From Actinobacteria bacterium UBA7398 (lineage in GTDB: Bacteria; Actinomycetota; Actinomycetes; Nanopelagicales; Nanopelagicaceae), in assembly GCA_002470135.1 (NCBI GenBank), contig DKNC01000039.1, positions 16,388 to 50,415 of the forward strand: a stretch of DNA of 34,028 bases. Direction: 5' to 3'. Below the pieces are notes generated by a model. The model did not search any database. It saw nothing but the letters and a program-made list of their open reading frames with translations, and had not been told where the DNA came from. The translations under genes were made by a program, and so were the position numbers. Shown piece after piece: positions 23,772-32,408 of the stretch. Each line of letters begins with the position of its first letter. Position 1 is the stretch's first letter.

Positions 23772-26248
23772 AACTCCCGTTATCTTGGCTCGCCGAATTC
23801 GTTGAAATTCCAAAAAATGTGAGCATTGCTGCAATTGCAGAGCACTTCGTTAGCGTTGGTTTTGAAGTTGAGTCGATAGAAAATGCTGCTGAAAATATTA
23901 AAGGTCCACTAGTAATTGGAACCGTTATCGCAATTGAAGAACTGCAGGATCATAAAAAACCGATTCGGTATGTCGAATTGGATTGCGCAGAAAAAGAACA
24001 TCGATTTGTAATTTGTGGCGCTACTAATTTTGTAGTTGGCGACAAAGTTGTTGTGGCGCTGCCCGGCGCTTTACTTCCCGGAGATTTTGCAATCGCAGCC
24101 CGAGAAACATATGGAAAGACTAGTAATGGGATGATTTGTTCTTCGCGTGAGCTTGGTCTAAGTGATGAACACAGCGGCATTATCGTGGTCAACGATTCGG
24201 CTTTAAAAAATGGTGACGATGCCGTAGCAGCGCTTGGAATTGATGATCCTATTATTGACATCGCAGTGAACCCAGATCGAGGATATGCACTTTCAATTCG
24301 TGGCGCCGCGCGAGAGCTAGCTAGCGCTTTAAAAGTTTCGTTTAAAGATCCGGCCGATTCCTCTTTATCCGGTAATTTAAAGATCCAAGGAAGCAGTAAA
24401 CCAATCGCAGTTGTTATTGATGAATTAGATGGCGCAGATTTAATTTTCCTGCGAACTTTAGAGAGTGTTAATCCAAATAAACCCGCACCGGTTTGGATGC
24501 AGCGCCGAATTCAAAAATGTGGGATGCGATCGATTTCGATTGCGGTAGATATTACTAATTACGTAATGCTTGAACTTGGACAACCACTACATGCTTTCGA
24601 TTCCGACAAAATATCGGGAAAAATTCGCGTGCAAAGCGCTGGAAAATTTTCCAAGATTAAAACTCTAGATGGCGTAGAACGCAATTTAAATAAAAATGAT
24701 TTATTAATTGCTGATGATAAAAATGCACTTGCAATTGCAGGAACTATGGGTGGGCTAGATTCAGAAGTAACTGCTGAAACCAAGAGAATTACTATTGAAG
24801 CGGCTCATTTTTCAGCGTCGGCAGTGGCTAAGAATTCTCGGAATCATATGCTTTCCTCTGAAGCATCAAGAAGATTTGAACGTGGCGTTGATCCTGCGCT
24901 GGCTGAAGTCGCATCAGCGAGAGCGGCGCAATTATTAATTGAATTGACTGGGGCTCACTATGTTGGCGTGGAATCAGATGGCGCAATGAAAAGTACGCCA
25001 ACGATTTCGTTAAATCCCGCGAGTATTGCAACGCTAATTGGTTACGGCTATACCGATGGCCAAGTGGCGATAGCTTTAGAATCGGTTGGCTGCTTGGTTA
25101 ATCAAACAGGTAAAACAGCAACATGGTCCATCACTCCGCCTAACTGGAGACCTGATTTGCAAAATACTGCAGATTTAGCAGAAGAGGTGGCACGTCGATA
25201 CGGATATCAATTGATTCCATCATTACTGCCACCAGTCAGAATTACTGGAGAATCCGGATTGAACTCGGCGCAGAAACGTAAGCGCGCAATCGCAATCAAG
25301 TTGGCAAATTTAGGATTAACTGAAGTTCAAACATATCCTTTTGTAAGCGCTGAGATTATGAAATTGCTTGGATTCACTGGTGATCGAGCCAAGACATTCA
25401 AAATCGCAAATCCCATGTCTGAAGAAACGCCATTCTTGCGTACGCACCTCACCCCTGGACTTTTATTAACTGCCCAACGAAACATAAATCGCGGGGCCAA
25501 GAGCATTGCGATTTTTGAATTAGGGTCTATTTTCCGAAACTTAACTGAGTTGAAACCAGAAGCAGTAATTAGCACGGATAAAAGACCAACCGGCACCGTA
25601 ATCTCAGAAATTTATAATTCGGTACCAAAACAACCATTACATGCAGGCGGGGTTTTAGGAGGCCAAATTGAAAACGCTGGTTGGTGGGGTAAAGGCAGAG
25701 CCGTTTCATGGAGCGATGCTGTCGATATGGCAGCAACGTTGCTTGACGAAATGGGCGCCACTTACAAAGTTTCGAATACTGAATTAGCGCCTTGGCATCC
25801 CGGTCGATGTGCCGAATTTCAAATAGACGGTAAGCCGGTAGCTCATGCGGGCGAATTACACCCGAGAATAATTTCGGAATTAGGATTGCCGGAACGAACT
25901 TCAGCTTTTGTAGTTGTGCTAGACGCAGTGCCATTCCGGGAACAAGTTTCTGCTCCTAAAGTTTGGACCATGCCTGCAGCAATTCAAGATATTTCGCTTA
26001 TAGTTGCGGAAACAGTTAGCTCCGCAGATGTTTCAGAGGCGTTAAAAACTGGAGCTGGTGATTTATTAGAGTCCATCACGCTTTTTGATCGGTATGACCA
26101 AGTTGGCGAAGGGAAAATCTCGCTAGCTTTCACTTTAGTTTTCCGAGCCGAAGATCGCACCCTAACGGCAGAAGAGGTCTCATTGCTTCGCGAATCTGCT
26201 GGAAGCGCAGCAGTTAAAGCATGTGGAGCTGTAATCCGTACTGCATAA
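23768..26248 (+). CDS. pheT: Phenylalanyl-tRNA synthetase beta subunit
   Basis: Beta subunit of PheRS, 826 residues. The domains run in the usual order. An N-terminal MKLPLSWLAEFVEI segment is followed by the EMAP-type tRNA-binding OB fold (about 40-150, with VICGATNF and SNGMICSSRELGLS). Next is the B3/B4 editing region (about 205-400, with QPLHAFDSDKI and SSEASRRFERGVDP). B5 and the catalytic-like core follow (PPNWRPDLQNTADLAEEVAR, NPMSEETPFLRTHLTPGLL). An FDX-ACB anticodon-binding domain ends the protein (PAAIQDISLIV to the end). The stop codon lies inside the first ARG box of the following operon. Confidence 0.97.
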   Translation: MKLPLSWLAEFVEIPKNVSIAAIAEHFVSVGFEVESIENAAENIKGPLVIGTVIAIEELQDHKKPIRYVELDCAEKEHRFVICGATNFVVGDKVVVALPGALLPGDFAIAARETYGKTSNGMICSSRELGLSDEHSGIIVVNDSALKNGDDAVAALGIDDPIIDIAVNPDRGYALSIRGAARELASALKVSFKDPADSSLSGNLKIQGSSKPIAVVIDELDGADLIFLRTLESVNPNKPAPVWMQRRIQKCGMRSISIAVDITNYVMLELGQPLHAFDSDKISGKIRVQSAGKFSKIKTLDGVERNLNKNDLLIADDKNALAIAGTMGGLDSEVTAETKRITIEAAHFSASAVAKNSRNHMLSSEASRRFERGVDPALAEVASARAAQLLIELTGAHYVGVESDGAMKSTPTISLNPASIATLIGYGYTDGQVAIALESVGCLVNQTGKTATWSITPPNWRPDLQNTADLAEEVARRYGYQLIPSLLPPVRITGESGLNSAQKRKRAIAIKLANLGLTEVQTYPFVSAEIMKLLGFTGDRAKTFKIANPMSEETPFLRTHLTPGLLLTAQRNINRGAKSIAIFELGSIFRNLTELKPEAVISTDKRPTGTVISEIYNSVPKQPLHAGGVLGGQIENAGWWGKGRAVSWSDAVDMAATLLDEMGATYKVSNTELAPWHPGRCAEFQIDGKPVAHAGELHPRIISELGLPERTSAFVVVLDAVPFREQVSAPKVWTMPAAIQDISLIVAETVSSADVSEALKTGAGDLLESITLFDRYDQVGEGKISLAFTLVFRAEDRTLTAEEVSLLRESAGSAAVKACGAVIRTA

Positions 26249-26255
26249 TTATGCA
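26242..26255 (+). promoter_or_regulatory. ARG box 1 (ArgR operator)
   Basis: TGCATAATTATGCA is a perfect 14-bp palindrome that fits the core of ArgR binding sites. It overlaps the pheT stop codon (26246-26248). Its centre is 20 bp, about two helical turns, from that of the second box, as expected for an ArgR hexamer touching two boxes. Confidence 0.8.
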
Positions 26256-26261
26256 CGGTTT

Positions 26262-26275
26262 TGTATATTTATACA
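26262..26275 (+). promoter_or_regulatory. ARG box 2 (ArgR operator)
   Basis: TGTATATTTATACA has two perfect 6-bp arms around TT. It covers TTGTAT (26261-26266), which is 17 nt upstream of the argC -10 element. ArgR bound here should exclude RNA polymerase. The argR gene lies in the operon it would control. Confidence 0.75.
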
Positions 26276-26283
26276 TCTAATGT

Positions 26284-26289
26284 TACGCT
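26284..26289 (+). promoter_or_regulatory. -10 element of arg operon (leaderless)
   Basis: TACGCT is followed by six bases (CATGCC) and the argC ATG. A -35-like TTGTAT stands exactly 17 nt upstream, inside ARG box 2. An alternative -10, TAATGT (26278-26283), would leave a leader of about 6 nt. No Shine-Dalgarno is seen. Confidence 0.55.
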
Positions 26290-26295
26290 CATGCC

Positions 26296-27315
26296 ATGAA
26301 AACAGGAGTAGTAGGGGCTAGCGGATATGCAGGTGGCGAATTGTTACGCCTACTTTCAATGCACCCTAATTTCGAACTTTTCTATATCGCGGCCGGCTCT
26401 AATGCGGGGGAGCCGATTACTAATGTGCATCCGCAATTAACTCAGTTTAGCGGTAAAAATTTTGCGGTAACTGAAATCTCGAAAATCAACGAATGTGATG
26501 TAGTTTTTCTGGCGCTGCCACATGGTGAATCCGCAAAATTGATTGCGCAAATTATTGATACCGTAAAAATCATAGATTTAGGTGCAGATTTCAGATTGGC
26601 TAGCAAAGCGTCGTGGGAAAAATACTACGGTGGTACATACGCTGGTTCTTGGCAATACGGTTTGCCGGAACTTCTCAATATTGATGCGAAGAGCAATCGG
26701 ATATCAAATCCTGGTTGTTACGCCACGGCTATTGCGCTAGCAGCTGCGCCTGCAGTTCAAAATTCGTTGATCGCGCAAGAAGACATTGTTGTAGTGGCTG
26801 CCTCTGGCACCACTGGCGCCGGTAGAAGTGCAAAAATTAACCTGATAGCCAGCGAAGTGATGAATTCACTTACCTCATATAAATTTGGTGGAATCCATCA
26901 GCACACTCCGGAAATCGAAGAAACGTTGAGTAAACTTTCTCAAAATTCAAATGTAAAAATATCATTCACGCCAATTTTGGCCCCTATGCCAAGAGGAATC
27001 CTGGCCACAGTTACAGCAAAGCTAAATAAAAATATCTCGCAATTGGAAATCAGTAAAATTTACAGTGATTTCTATGCAACAGCGAAATTCGTACATCTTT
27101 TACCAAACGGACAGATGCCACAAACAAATTCGGTACTTGGTTCAAATAGTGCACATTTACAAGTTGCTATCGATGTTCATACGAACCGATTAGTCATTTC
27201 AATTGCAATCGATAATTTGGGTAAAGGTGCGGCTGGTCAAGCAATTCAAAATGCCAACATAATTTCTGGTTTACCGGAGGAAACAGGTTTAGTTTCGATC
27301 GGAATTGGCTCATGA
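26296..27315 (+). CDS. argC: N-acetyl-gamma-glutamyl-phosphate reductase
   Basis: Third step of arginine synthesis: NADPH-dependent reduction of N-acetylglutamyl phosphate. The product has 339 residues. The N-terminal cofactor motif VGASGYAGGELLRLL, the catalytic Cys141 in SNPGCYATA, and HQHTPEIEE are visible. It is first in an operon controlled by two ARG boxes and is probably translated from a leaderless mRNA. The stop overlaps argJ as ATGA. Confidence 0.96.
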   Translation: MKTGVVGASGYAGGELLRLLSMHPNFELFYIAAGSNAGEPITNVHPQLTQFSGKNFAVTEISKINECDVVFLALPHGESAKLIAQIIDTVKIIDLGADFRLASKASWEKYYGGTYAGSWQYGLPELLNIDAKSNRISNPGCYATAIALAAAPAVQNSLIAQEDIVVVAASGTTGAGRSAKINLIASEVMNSLTSYKFGGIHQHTPEIEETLSKLSQNSNVKISFTPILAPMPRGILATVTAKLNKNISQLEISKIYSDFYATAKFVHLLPNGQMPQTNSVLGSNSAHLQVAIDVHTNRLVISIAIDNLGKGAAGQAIQNANIISGLPEETGLVSIGIGS

Positions 27316-28457
27316 ATCTCCCTTCCGGATTTAGTGGCGCCGGAGTTAGTGCTGGTTTGAAAAGTAATGACGCTAAAGATTTAACGGTAATTGTTAACCA
27401 AGGTCCGCAGTATTTCGGGACTGCGGTATTTACGACCAATAAAATTGTGGCTGCGCCAGTTACTTGGAGTATGGAAGTTGTAAGAGATAACGAAGTAAAA
27501 GCCGTAATTCTTAATAGCGGAGGCGCGAATGCATGCACTGGTCCTGATGGTTTTGTAGATACGCATAAAACCGCCGAACATGTGGCTGAACTTTTAAGTA
27601 TCTCAGCAAGCGATGTTGTGGTTTGTTCGACTGGATTAATTGGGGTGCGACTTTTAATGGATAGGTTGTTAAATGGGGCTAGTTCAGCAATCGCCAACCT
27701 TTCAAATGCCAGCCTCATAGATTGTGCAACCGGAATTATGACAACTGATTCCAAACCGAAAATTTCCACTTCTGAAATCTCCGGGACCACATTTACGGGA
27801 ATTGCAAAAGGGGCTGGCATGCTTGCACCTTCGTTAGCGACCATGCTTTCAGTTATTATGACTGATGCGATAGTTGATGAATATTCAGCAAAATTAATTT
27901 TTGAAAAAATAGTAGATCAAACCTTTAACCGAATCGATTCTGATGGTTGTACCTCCACAAATGACACCGTGCTCTTTTTAGCCTCCGGTGCATCGGGAGT
28001 GTCACTGCCGGATGCCCAACTTGAATCCGCTTTACAAAAAATATGTAGTGAACTTTCTTTCCAATTAATTGCCGATGCCGAAGGTCATTCCAAAATAGTT
28101 TCCATTACAACAATTAACGCGTTATCGGAATCTGATGCAGTAGCGGTGGGTCGGGCTTGTGCCAGAAACAACCTATTGAAATGCGCATTACATGGGGAAG
28201 ATCCAAATTGGGGAAGAATTCTCGCCGCAATTGGTACTACTTCTGCAACGTTTGATCCTTATCGTATTGATGTGAATCTAAATGGGGTGCAAGTTTGCAC
28301 CGATAGCTCTCCTGGAGCAGATCGTGATTTGGTGGACATGTCTGGTGAAATTATCGAGATAGTGATTGATTTGAATATGGGCAGTGAGAGCGCAACCATC
28401 ATGACAAATGATTTGACCGCAATGTATGTGCACGAGAATTCAGCGTATGCGACATGA
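27312..28457 (+). CDS. argJ: Glutamate N-acetyltransferase / ornithine acetyltransferase
   Basis: Transfers acetyl from N-acetylornithine to glutamate, making the pathway cyclic. The product has 381 residues. The self-cleavage site that yields alpha and beta subunits is visible in KGAGMLAPSLATML, with the nucleophile Thr177. NSGGANACTG and GEDPNWGRILAAIG are further family motifs. Acetyl-CoA-dependent (bifunctional) activity cannot be judged from sequence. The ATGA overlaps at both ends couple it to argC and argB. Confidence 0.95.
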   Translation: MNLPSGFSGAGVSAGLKSNDAKDLTVIVNQGPQYFGTAVFTTNKIVAAPVTWSMEVVRDNEVKAVILNSGGANACTGPDGFVDTHKTAEHVAELLSISASDVVVCSTGLIGVRLLMDRLLNGASSAIANLSNASLIDCATGIMTTDSKPKISTSEISGTTFTGIAKGAGMLAPSLATMLSVIMTDAIVDEYSAKLIFEKIVDQTFNRIDSDGCTSTNDTVLFLASGASGVSLPDAQLESALQKICSELSFQLIADAEGHSKIVSITTINALSESDAVAVGRACARNNLLKCALHGEDPNWGRILAAIGTTSATFDPYRIDVNLNGVQVCTDSSPGADRDLVDMSGEIIEIVIDLNMGSESATIMTNDLTAMYVHENSAYAT

Positions 28458-29245
28458 TGGTTATTAAATATGGCGGACATGCAATGGATTTAACCAACAC
28501 CGAAACTGGAAATTGGCTCTTCGAGATAAAAAAACTTCATGCTCTTGGAGAGCGATTTGTGATTGTGCATGGTGGTGGACCGATGATCGATGCCGAAATA
28601 TCTGCACGTGGCTTAGCGAAAGAAGTAGTCGGAGGCTATCGCGTCACTTCGCCAGAAATTTTTGCAGTTGTTGAAGAAGTGCTCTCTGGACATGTGTTAC
28701 GAGAAATCGTGAAATTGTTTAGAAGTAATGGGTTGCCCGCAGTTGGGCTCAGCGGTAAAAGTCAGGCGTTACTGGATGTTGTTCCTAAATTAGTCCTAGT
28801 AAACGGCGAAATGAAAAGTATTGGCCAAGTTGGCGAAGTTGTTGGTGTTAATCCCGAGATCCTAATTTCATTGATGAACGCTGGCTTCATTCCAATAGTT
28901 TCTCCGGTATCGGAAACTCGAGATGGCGTTGGCATGAATGTAAACGCCGATATTGCAGCGGGTGCTATTGCTGGTTCGTTATCTGCAGACGCCACAATTT
29001 TCATGACCGACGTTCCTGGAATTTATCGGAATTGGCCCGATAAAAGTTCTTTGATTTCTGCGATAACGGTTTCAGCGCTAACCGACATTGCCGCAACATT
29101 TGAAAGCGGTATGGCTCCTAAGGTTGCAGCGTGTATAAACGCGATAAATTCAGGTGCAAAATCAGCTCGAATTATCGATGGGAAGAGCGATGCTGCTTTC
29201 ATCGCAGCGCTTTCTCACTCTGGTGGAACGTTGGTGACAGCATGA
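28454..29245 (+). CDS. argB: Acetylglutamate kinase, short N-terminus
   Basis: ATP-dependent phosphorylation of N-acetylglutamate, 263 residues. Motifs are VIKYGGHAMD at the very start, IVHGGGPMID, RVTSPE, VGLSGK, MNVNADIAAG, TDVPGI and a lysine in MAPKVAA. The ATG (or the adjacent one at 28457) overlaps the argJ stop. Most actinobacterial enzymes have about 25-30 residues before the VKYGG strand, forming the helix linked to arginine feedback inhibition. Here that helix is absent and the frame upstream inside argJ does not encode it. The enzyme may be arginine-insensitive, like the 258-residue form of Escherichia coli. Confidence 0.95.
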   Translation: MMVIKYGGHAMDLTNTETGNWLFEIKKLHALGERFVIVHGGGPMIDAEISARGLAKEVVGGYRVTSPEIFAVVEEVLSGHVLREIVKLFRSNGLPAVGLSGKSQALLDVVPKLVLVNGEMKSIGQVGEVVGVNPEILISLMNAGFIPIVSPVSETRDGVGMNVNADIAAGAIAGSLSADATIFMTDVPGIYRNWPDKSSLISAITVSALTDIAATFESGMAPKVAACINAINSGAKSARIIDGKSDAAFIAALSHSGGTLVTA

Positions 29246-30432
29246 GGAAGCCACGCAAATTTGGAAATTCATTAGCGCAAGCAACTTGGAACAAAACGTT
29301 CCAACCAAATTATGGAACTCCACCTATCTCTTTAGTAAAAGGTAAAGGCGTAATTGTTTACGATGCGGACGGCAAGAAGTATTTAGATTTTCTTGGCGGG
29401 ATAGCCACAAACCTACTGGGCCATGCGCATCCCGCAATAATCAAAGCCGTTACAAAACAGATTTCAACACTTAGTCACGTAAGCAATTTCTATATGCATC
29501 CGCAGGTTTTGCAATTGGCGCAATCGTTACAGAAAATGACGGGGGATAAGAACTCCAAAGTATTTTTCTGTAATTCTGGCGCAGAAGCGAATGAAGCAGC
29601 AATTAAGCTCTCGCGCTTGACCGGCCGTACCAATATTGTCGCCGCACACGGCGCTTTCCACGGCCGAACGATGGGGGCTATTTCACTCACCGGCCAACCA
29701 GCTAAACGGGATCCATTTAAACCGTTGCTCCGTAAAATAAAACATGTTAAGTATGGCGATATAGCGGCGCTGCATCGCGCCGTAACCAGAAAAACTGCAA
29801 TGGTTATTTTAGAACCAATTATGGGTGAAGCCGGTGTTGTTCTTCCTCCTAAAGGTTATTTGAAAGCTGCGCGAGCAATATGCGATAAAACTGGGGCCCT
29901 ACTTGTGATTGATGCAGTTCAAACCGGGATGGGCAGAACCGGAACCTGGTTCGGTTACGAAAATGAAGAAATAACTCCGGATGTAATAACTATCGCAAAA
30001 GGCTTGGGTGGCGGTTTGCCGCTCGGTGCCATGATTGCGTTGGAAGGTTCGAACAATTTATTTAAACCGGGAGATCATGGTTCAACTTTTGGTGGGAATC
30101 CCGTTGCATGCGCGGCTGCTAACGCGACTATCAATGTTATTCAATCTAAAGGTTTGCTAAAAAGCAATGTCGTACTTGGTAATTTATTAAAAAACGAATT
30201 AACAAAAATTCCGGGGATATCGGAAGTTCGCGGGCGTGGATTATTAATCGGGATTGTTCTAAAAACTGCAAATGCTAAAGCGTTAGCAGCTGGCTTACTT
30301 AGCGATGGAGTGCTAGTTAATGCAACCAGCGATGAAGTAATTAGAATCGCGCCGGCTTTTATCATTTCAAAGAAGAATGTGATGGATTTTGTAGGCGCTT
30401 TCCAAAAGTCGTTAGGTGAGTTAAATGGTTAA
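29242..30432 (+). CDS. argD: Acetylornithine aminotransferase
   Basis: PLP-dependent class III aminotransferase converting N-acetylglutamate semialdehyde to N-acetylornithine. The product has 396 residues. Visible are [41 protein letters not shown], the cofactor Asp in [15 protein letters not shown], and the PLP Lys253 in [14 protein letters not shown]. An ATG at 29131 in the same frame would add 37 residues that overlap argB and look non-native (Cys/Trp/Arg-rich). I chose 29242 for its ATGA coupling to argB. The 3' end overlaps argR by 8 nt. Confidence 0.96.
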   Translation: MRKPRKFGNSLAQATWNKTFQPNYGTPPISLVKGKGVIVYDADGKKYLDFLGGIATNLLGHAHPAIIKAVTKQISTLSHVSNFYMHPQVLQLAQSLQKMTGDKNSKVFFCNSGAEANEAAIKLSRLTGRTNIVAAHGAFHGRTMGAISLTGQPAKRDPFKPLLRKIKHVKYGDIAALHRAVTRKTAMVILEPIMGEAGVVLPPKGYLKAARAICDKTGALLVIDAVQTGMGRTGTWFGYENEEITPDVITIAKGLGGGLPLGAMIALEGSNNLFKPGDHGSTFGGNPVACAAANATINVIQSKGLLKSNVVLGNLLKNELTKIPGISEVRGRGLLIGIVLKTANAKALAAGLLSDGVLVNATSDEVIRIAPAFIISKKNVMDFVGAFQKSLGELNG

Positions 30433-30967
30433 AAGCCCAAAACGAAGAATTACCGCTAGTGGTCGGAGAGCGATGGCGATTGAATTAATTTTAGCTGGCA
30501 AGGTGCATTCACAAACCGATTTAGTTGATTTGTTGGCTGAGGCTGGCGTTAAAGTCACGCAAGCAACGGCAAGTAGGGATTTAGATGAAGTTGGTGCAAT
30601 TCGAGCTAAGACGGCGAGCGGCGCGATGACTTATCGATTCCTCGAAAGCGATGCGCAACCGCTGAACCGAGTTACAAGAGTTTCGGACCAGCTAATTCTT
30701 TCGGTAGTTGGTAGCGGTAATTTGGCGGTTGTCCGGACACCTCCAGGAGGTGCAAATCTTTTGGCAAGCGCAATTGATCGCGCGGCCATAACTGGTGAAT
30801 TAACTGCGGCGATCGGAACGATTGCCGGAGATGACACGGTATTAGTTGTTGCGAAACAGGCAAACGGAGGCCCCGCATTGGCGGCGGTTCTGAAAGAATT
30901 CGCAGCATCAGCACGGAAGTCTAAGAGTTCCAATATTCGTAAAACTAAAGCAAGGAAGCGAAAATAA
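30425..30967 (+). CDS. argR: Arginine repressor ArgR with basic C-terminal tail
   Basis: Arginine-dependent repressor of arginine synthesis genes, 180 residues. The N-terminal winged helix covers about 15-75, with the recognition stretch [15 protein letters not shown]. The C-terminal oligomerisation and arginine-binding domain has [16 protein letters not shown] and [13 protein letters not shown]. The last 19 or so residues (about 162-180) are very rich in Lys, Arg and Ser, beyond the normal end of the domain. It lies inside the operon it should regulate and overlaps argD by 8 nt. The likely target is the double ARG box at 26242-26275. Confidence 0.94.
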   Translation: MVKSPKRRITASGRRAMAIELILAGKVHSQTDLVDLLAEAGVKVTQATASRDLDEVGAIRAKTASGAMTYRFLESDAQPLNRVTRVSDQLILSVVGSGNLAVVRTPPGGANLLASAIDRAAITGELTAAIGTIAGDDTVLVVAKQANGGPALAAVLKEFAASARKSKSSNIRKTKARKRK

Positions 30968-32395
30968 ATGACGCTCTGGGGCGGTAGGTTTTCAGAATCA
31001 CCAGCTGATTCTCTCTTCGCGCTATCGAGAAGTGTGCAATTTGATTGGCGACTCGCACCTTATGACATTGTTAGCTCAGTTGCGCATTTAGAAGTGTTGG
31101 AAAGTTCTGGATTGTTACCAAAAGCAGATTGCGCAAAAATAAGAAGTGCGCTCACGAATCTTTTTAGTGAAGTGCAGAGTGGAAAATTTCTGCCATTACC
31201 AGAAGATGAAGATGTGCATTCTGCGCTAGAGCGGGGCCTAACTGAAAAAATTGGTGTAATCGGTAGCGCCATTCGTGCCGGACGTTCGCGCAATGATCAG
31301 GTAACAACTGATTTGAAGCTTTACTTAATCGATAACATGTTAGAAATTTCGATAGCTGTTTTACATTTACAGGAAGCGCTATTGGCTAAATCATTGGAGT
31401 ATGTTGATGCAATCGCCCCAGGATTTACACACTTACAACATGCACAACCAGTCTCTTTCGGGCACGAATTAGCAAAGCATGCGGTTTCATTAGAGCGAGA
31501 TTTATCGCGAATTTCGGATTGGATGGTGCGATCTTCTACCTCACCGCTTGGATCTGGGGCGCTATCTGGTTCTTCACTTCCGATTTCACCAGAGAGCACA
31601 GCGAAGCGGTTGGGTTTTGATTCAGTTGCGCAAAATAGCATTGATGCCGTTAGCGATCGCGATTACGTAGCAGAAGCACTTTTCATTATCGCAATGATCG
31701 GGTTGCATTTATCGCGAATCGGGGAGGAGTGGAGCATCTGGTCCACTACTGAATTTGGTTGGGCCCAATTAGATGATGCATATTCGACTGGTTCATCAAT
31801 AATGCCGCAGAAAAAGAATCCAGATGTGGCTGAGCTCGCGCGCGGTAAAGCCGGTCGTTTCATTGGAAATTTGACTGCGCTCCTAACGGTGCTTAAAGGG
31901 CTGCCCTTTGCATACAACCGAGATCTGCAGGAAGATAAAGAAGTGCTCTTCGATAGTGTGGAAAATTTACAGCTCCTGTTGGATCCAGTCGCCGGCATGG
32001 TTGCAACCACAAAGTTCAACCGCGAGAAAATGCGTGCCGCTGCTCCACTAGGTTTTACATTAGCAACTGAAATTGCTGATTATTTAGTCCGCAAAGGCGT
32101 GAACTTCGCCCAAGCGCATGATGCCGCGGGCCAATGCGTGCAAATAGCGGAAGCAAGAAATTGCGATCTCCATGATTTGAGCGAGAGTGAATTGCAATCA
32201 GCGCACTCACAATTAGCGGGCGATGTAATAAAACTTCTAACTGTTGAGGGTGCGATTGCTGCACGCACTACATCTAACGGTACTGCGCCAAAAAGTGTGG
32301 TTCTGCAGATTGCAAAATTACGGAGCAATGCTGCGCTTACGAAAAAATGGGTCGAGACTGCCTCGCAAAAATTCATCAGAACTATGACGCTATGA
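30968..32395 (+). CDS. argH: Argininosuccinate lyase
   Basis: Last step of arginine synthesis: argininosuccinate to arginine + fumarate. The product has 475 residues. The N-terminal LWGGRFSE, SRNDQVTTDLKL, FTHLQHAQPVSFGHE and the flexible catalytic loop GSSIMPQKKNPD (from 275, catalytic Ser277) are all present. The ATG immediately follows the argR stop. In most relatives argG lies just upstream; here argR abuts argH directly. Confidence 0.97.
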   Translation: MTLWGGRFSESPADSLFALSRSVQFDWRLAPYDIVSSVAHLEVLESSGLLPKADCAKIRSALTNLFSEVQSGKFLPLPEDEDVHSALERGLTEKIGVIGSAIRAGRSRNDQVTTDLKLYLIDNMLEISIAVLHLQEALLAKSLEYVDAIAPGFTHLQHAQPVSFGHELAKHAVSLERDLSRISDWMVRSSTSPLGSGALSGSSLPISPESTAKRLGFDSVAQNSIDAVSDRDYVAEALFIIAMIGLHLSRIGEEWSIWSTTEFGWAQLDDAYSTGSSIMPQKKNPDVAELARGKAGRFIGNLTALLTVLKGLPFAYNRDLQEDKEVLFDSVENLQLLLDPVAGMVATTKFNREKMRAAAPLGFTLATEIADYLVRKGVNFAQAHDAAGQCVQIAEARNCDLHDLSESELQSAHSQLAGDVIKLLTVEGAIAARTTSNGTAPKSVVLQIAKLRSNAALTKKWVETASQKFIRTMTL

Positions 32396-32408
32396 GAACG
32401 GGAAACTA

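Noticed and set aside
27194..27844. Long minus-strand open frame (216 codons) inside argC/argJ
   Set aside because: It is antisense to well-conserved genes, has no start context and matches no family I know. Similar antisense frames under the other genes were dropped for the same reason.
29131..29241. Longer ArgD N-terminus
   Set aside because: The 37 extra residues overlap argB in another frame and are rich in Cys, Trp and Arg, unlike the family.
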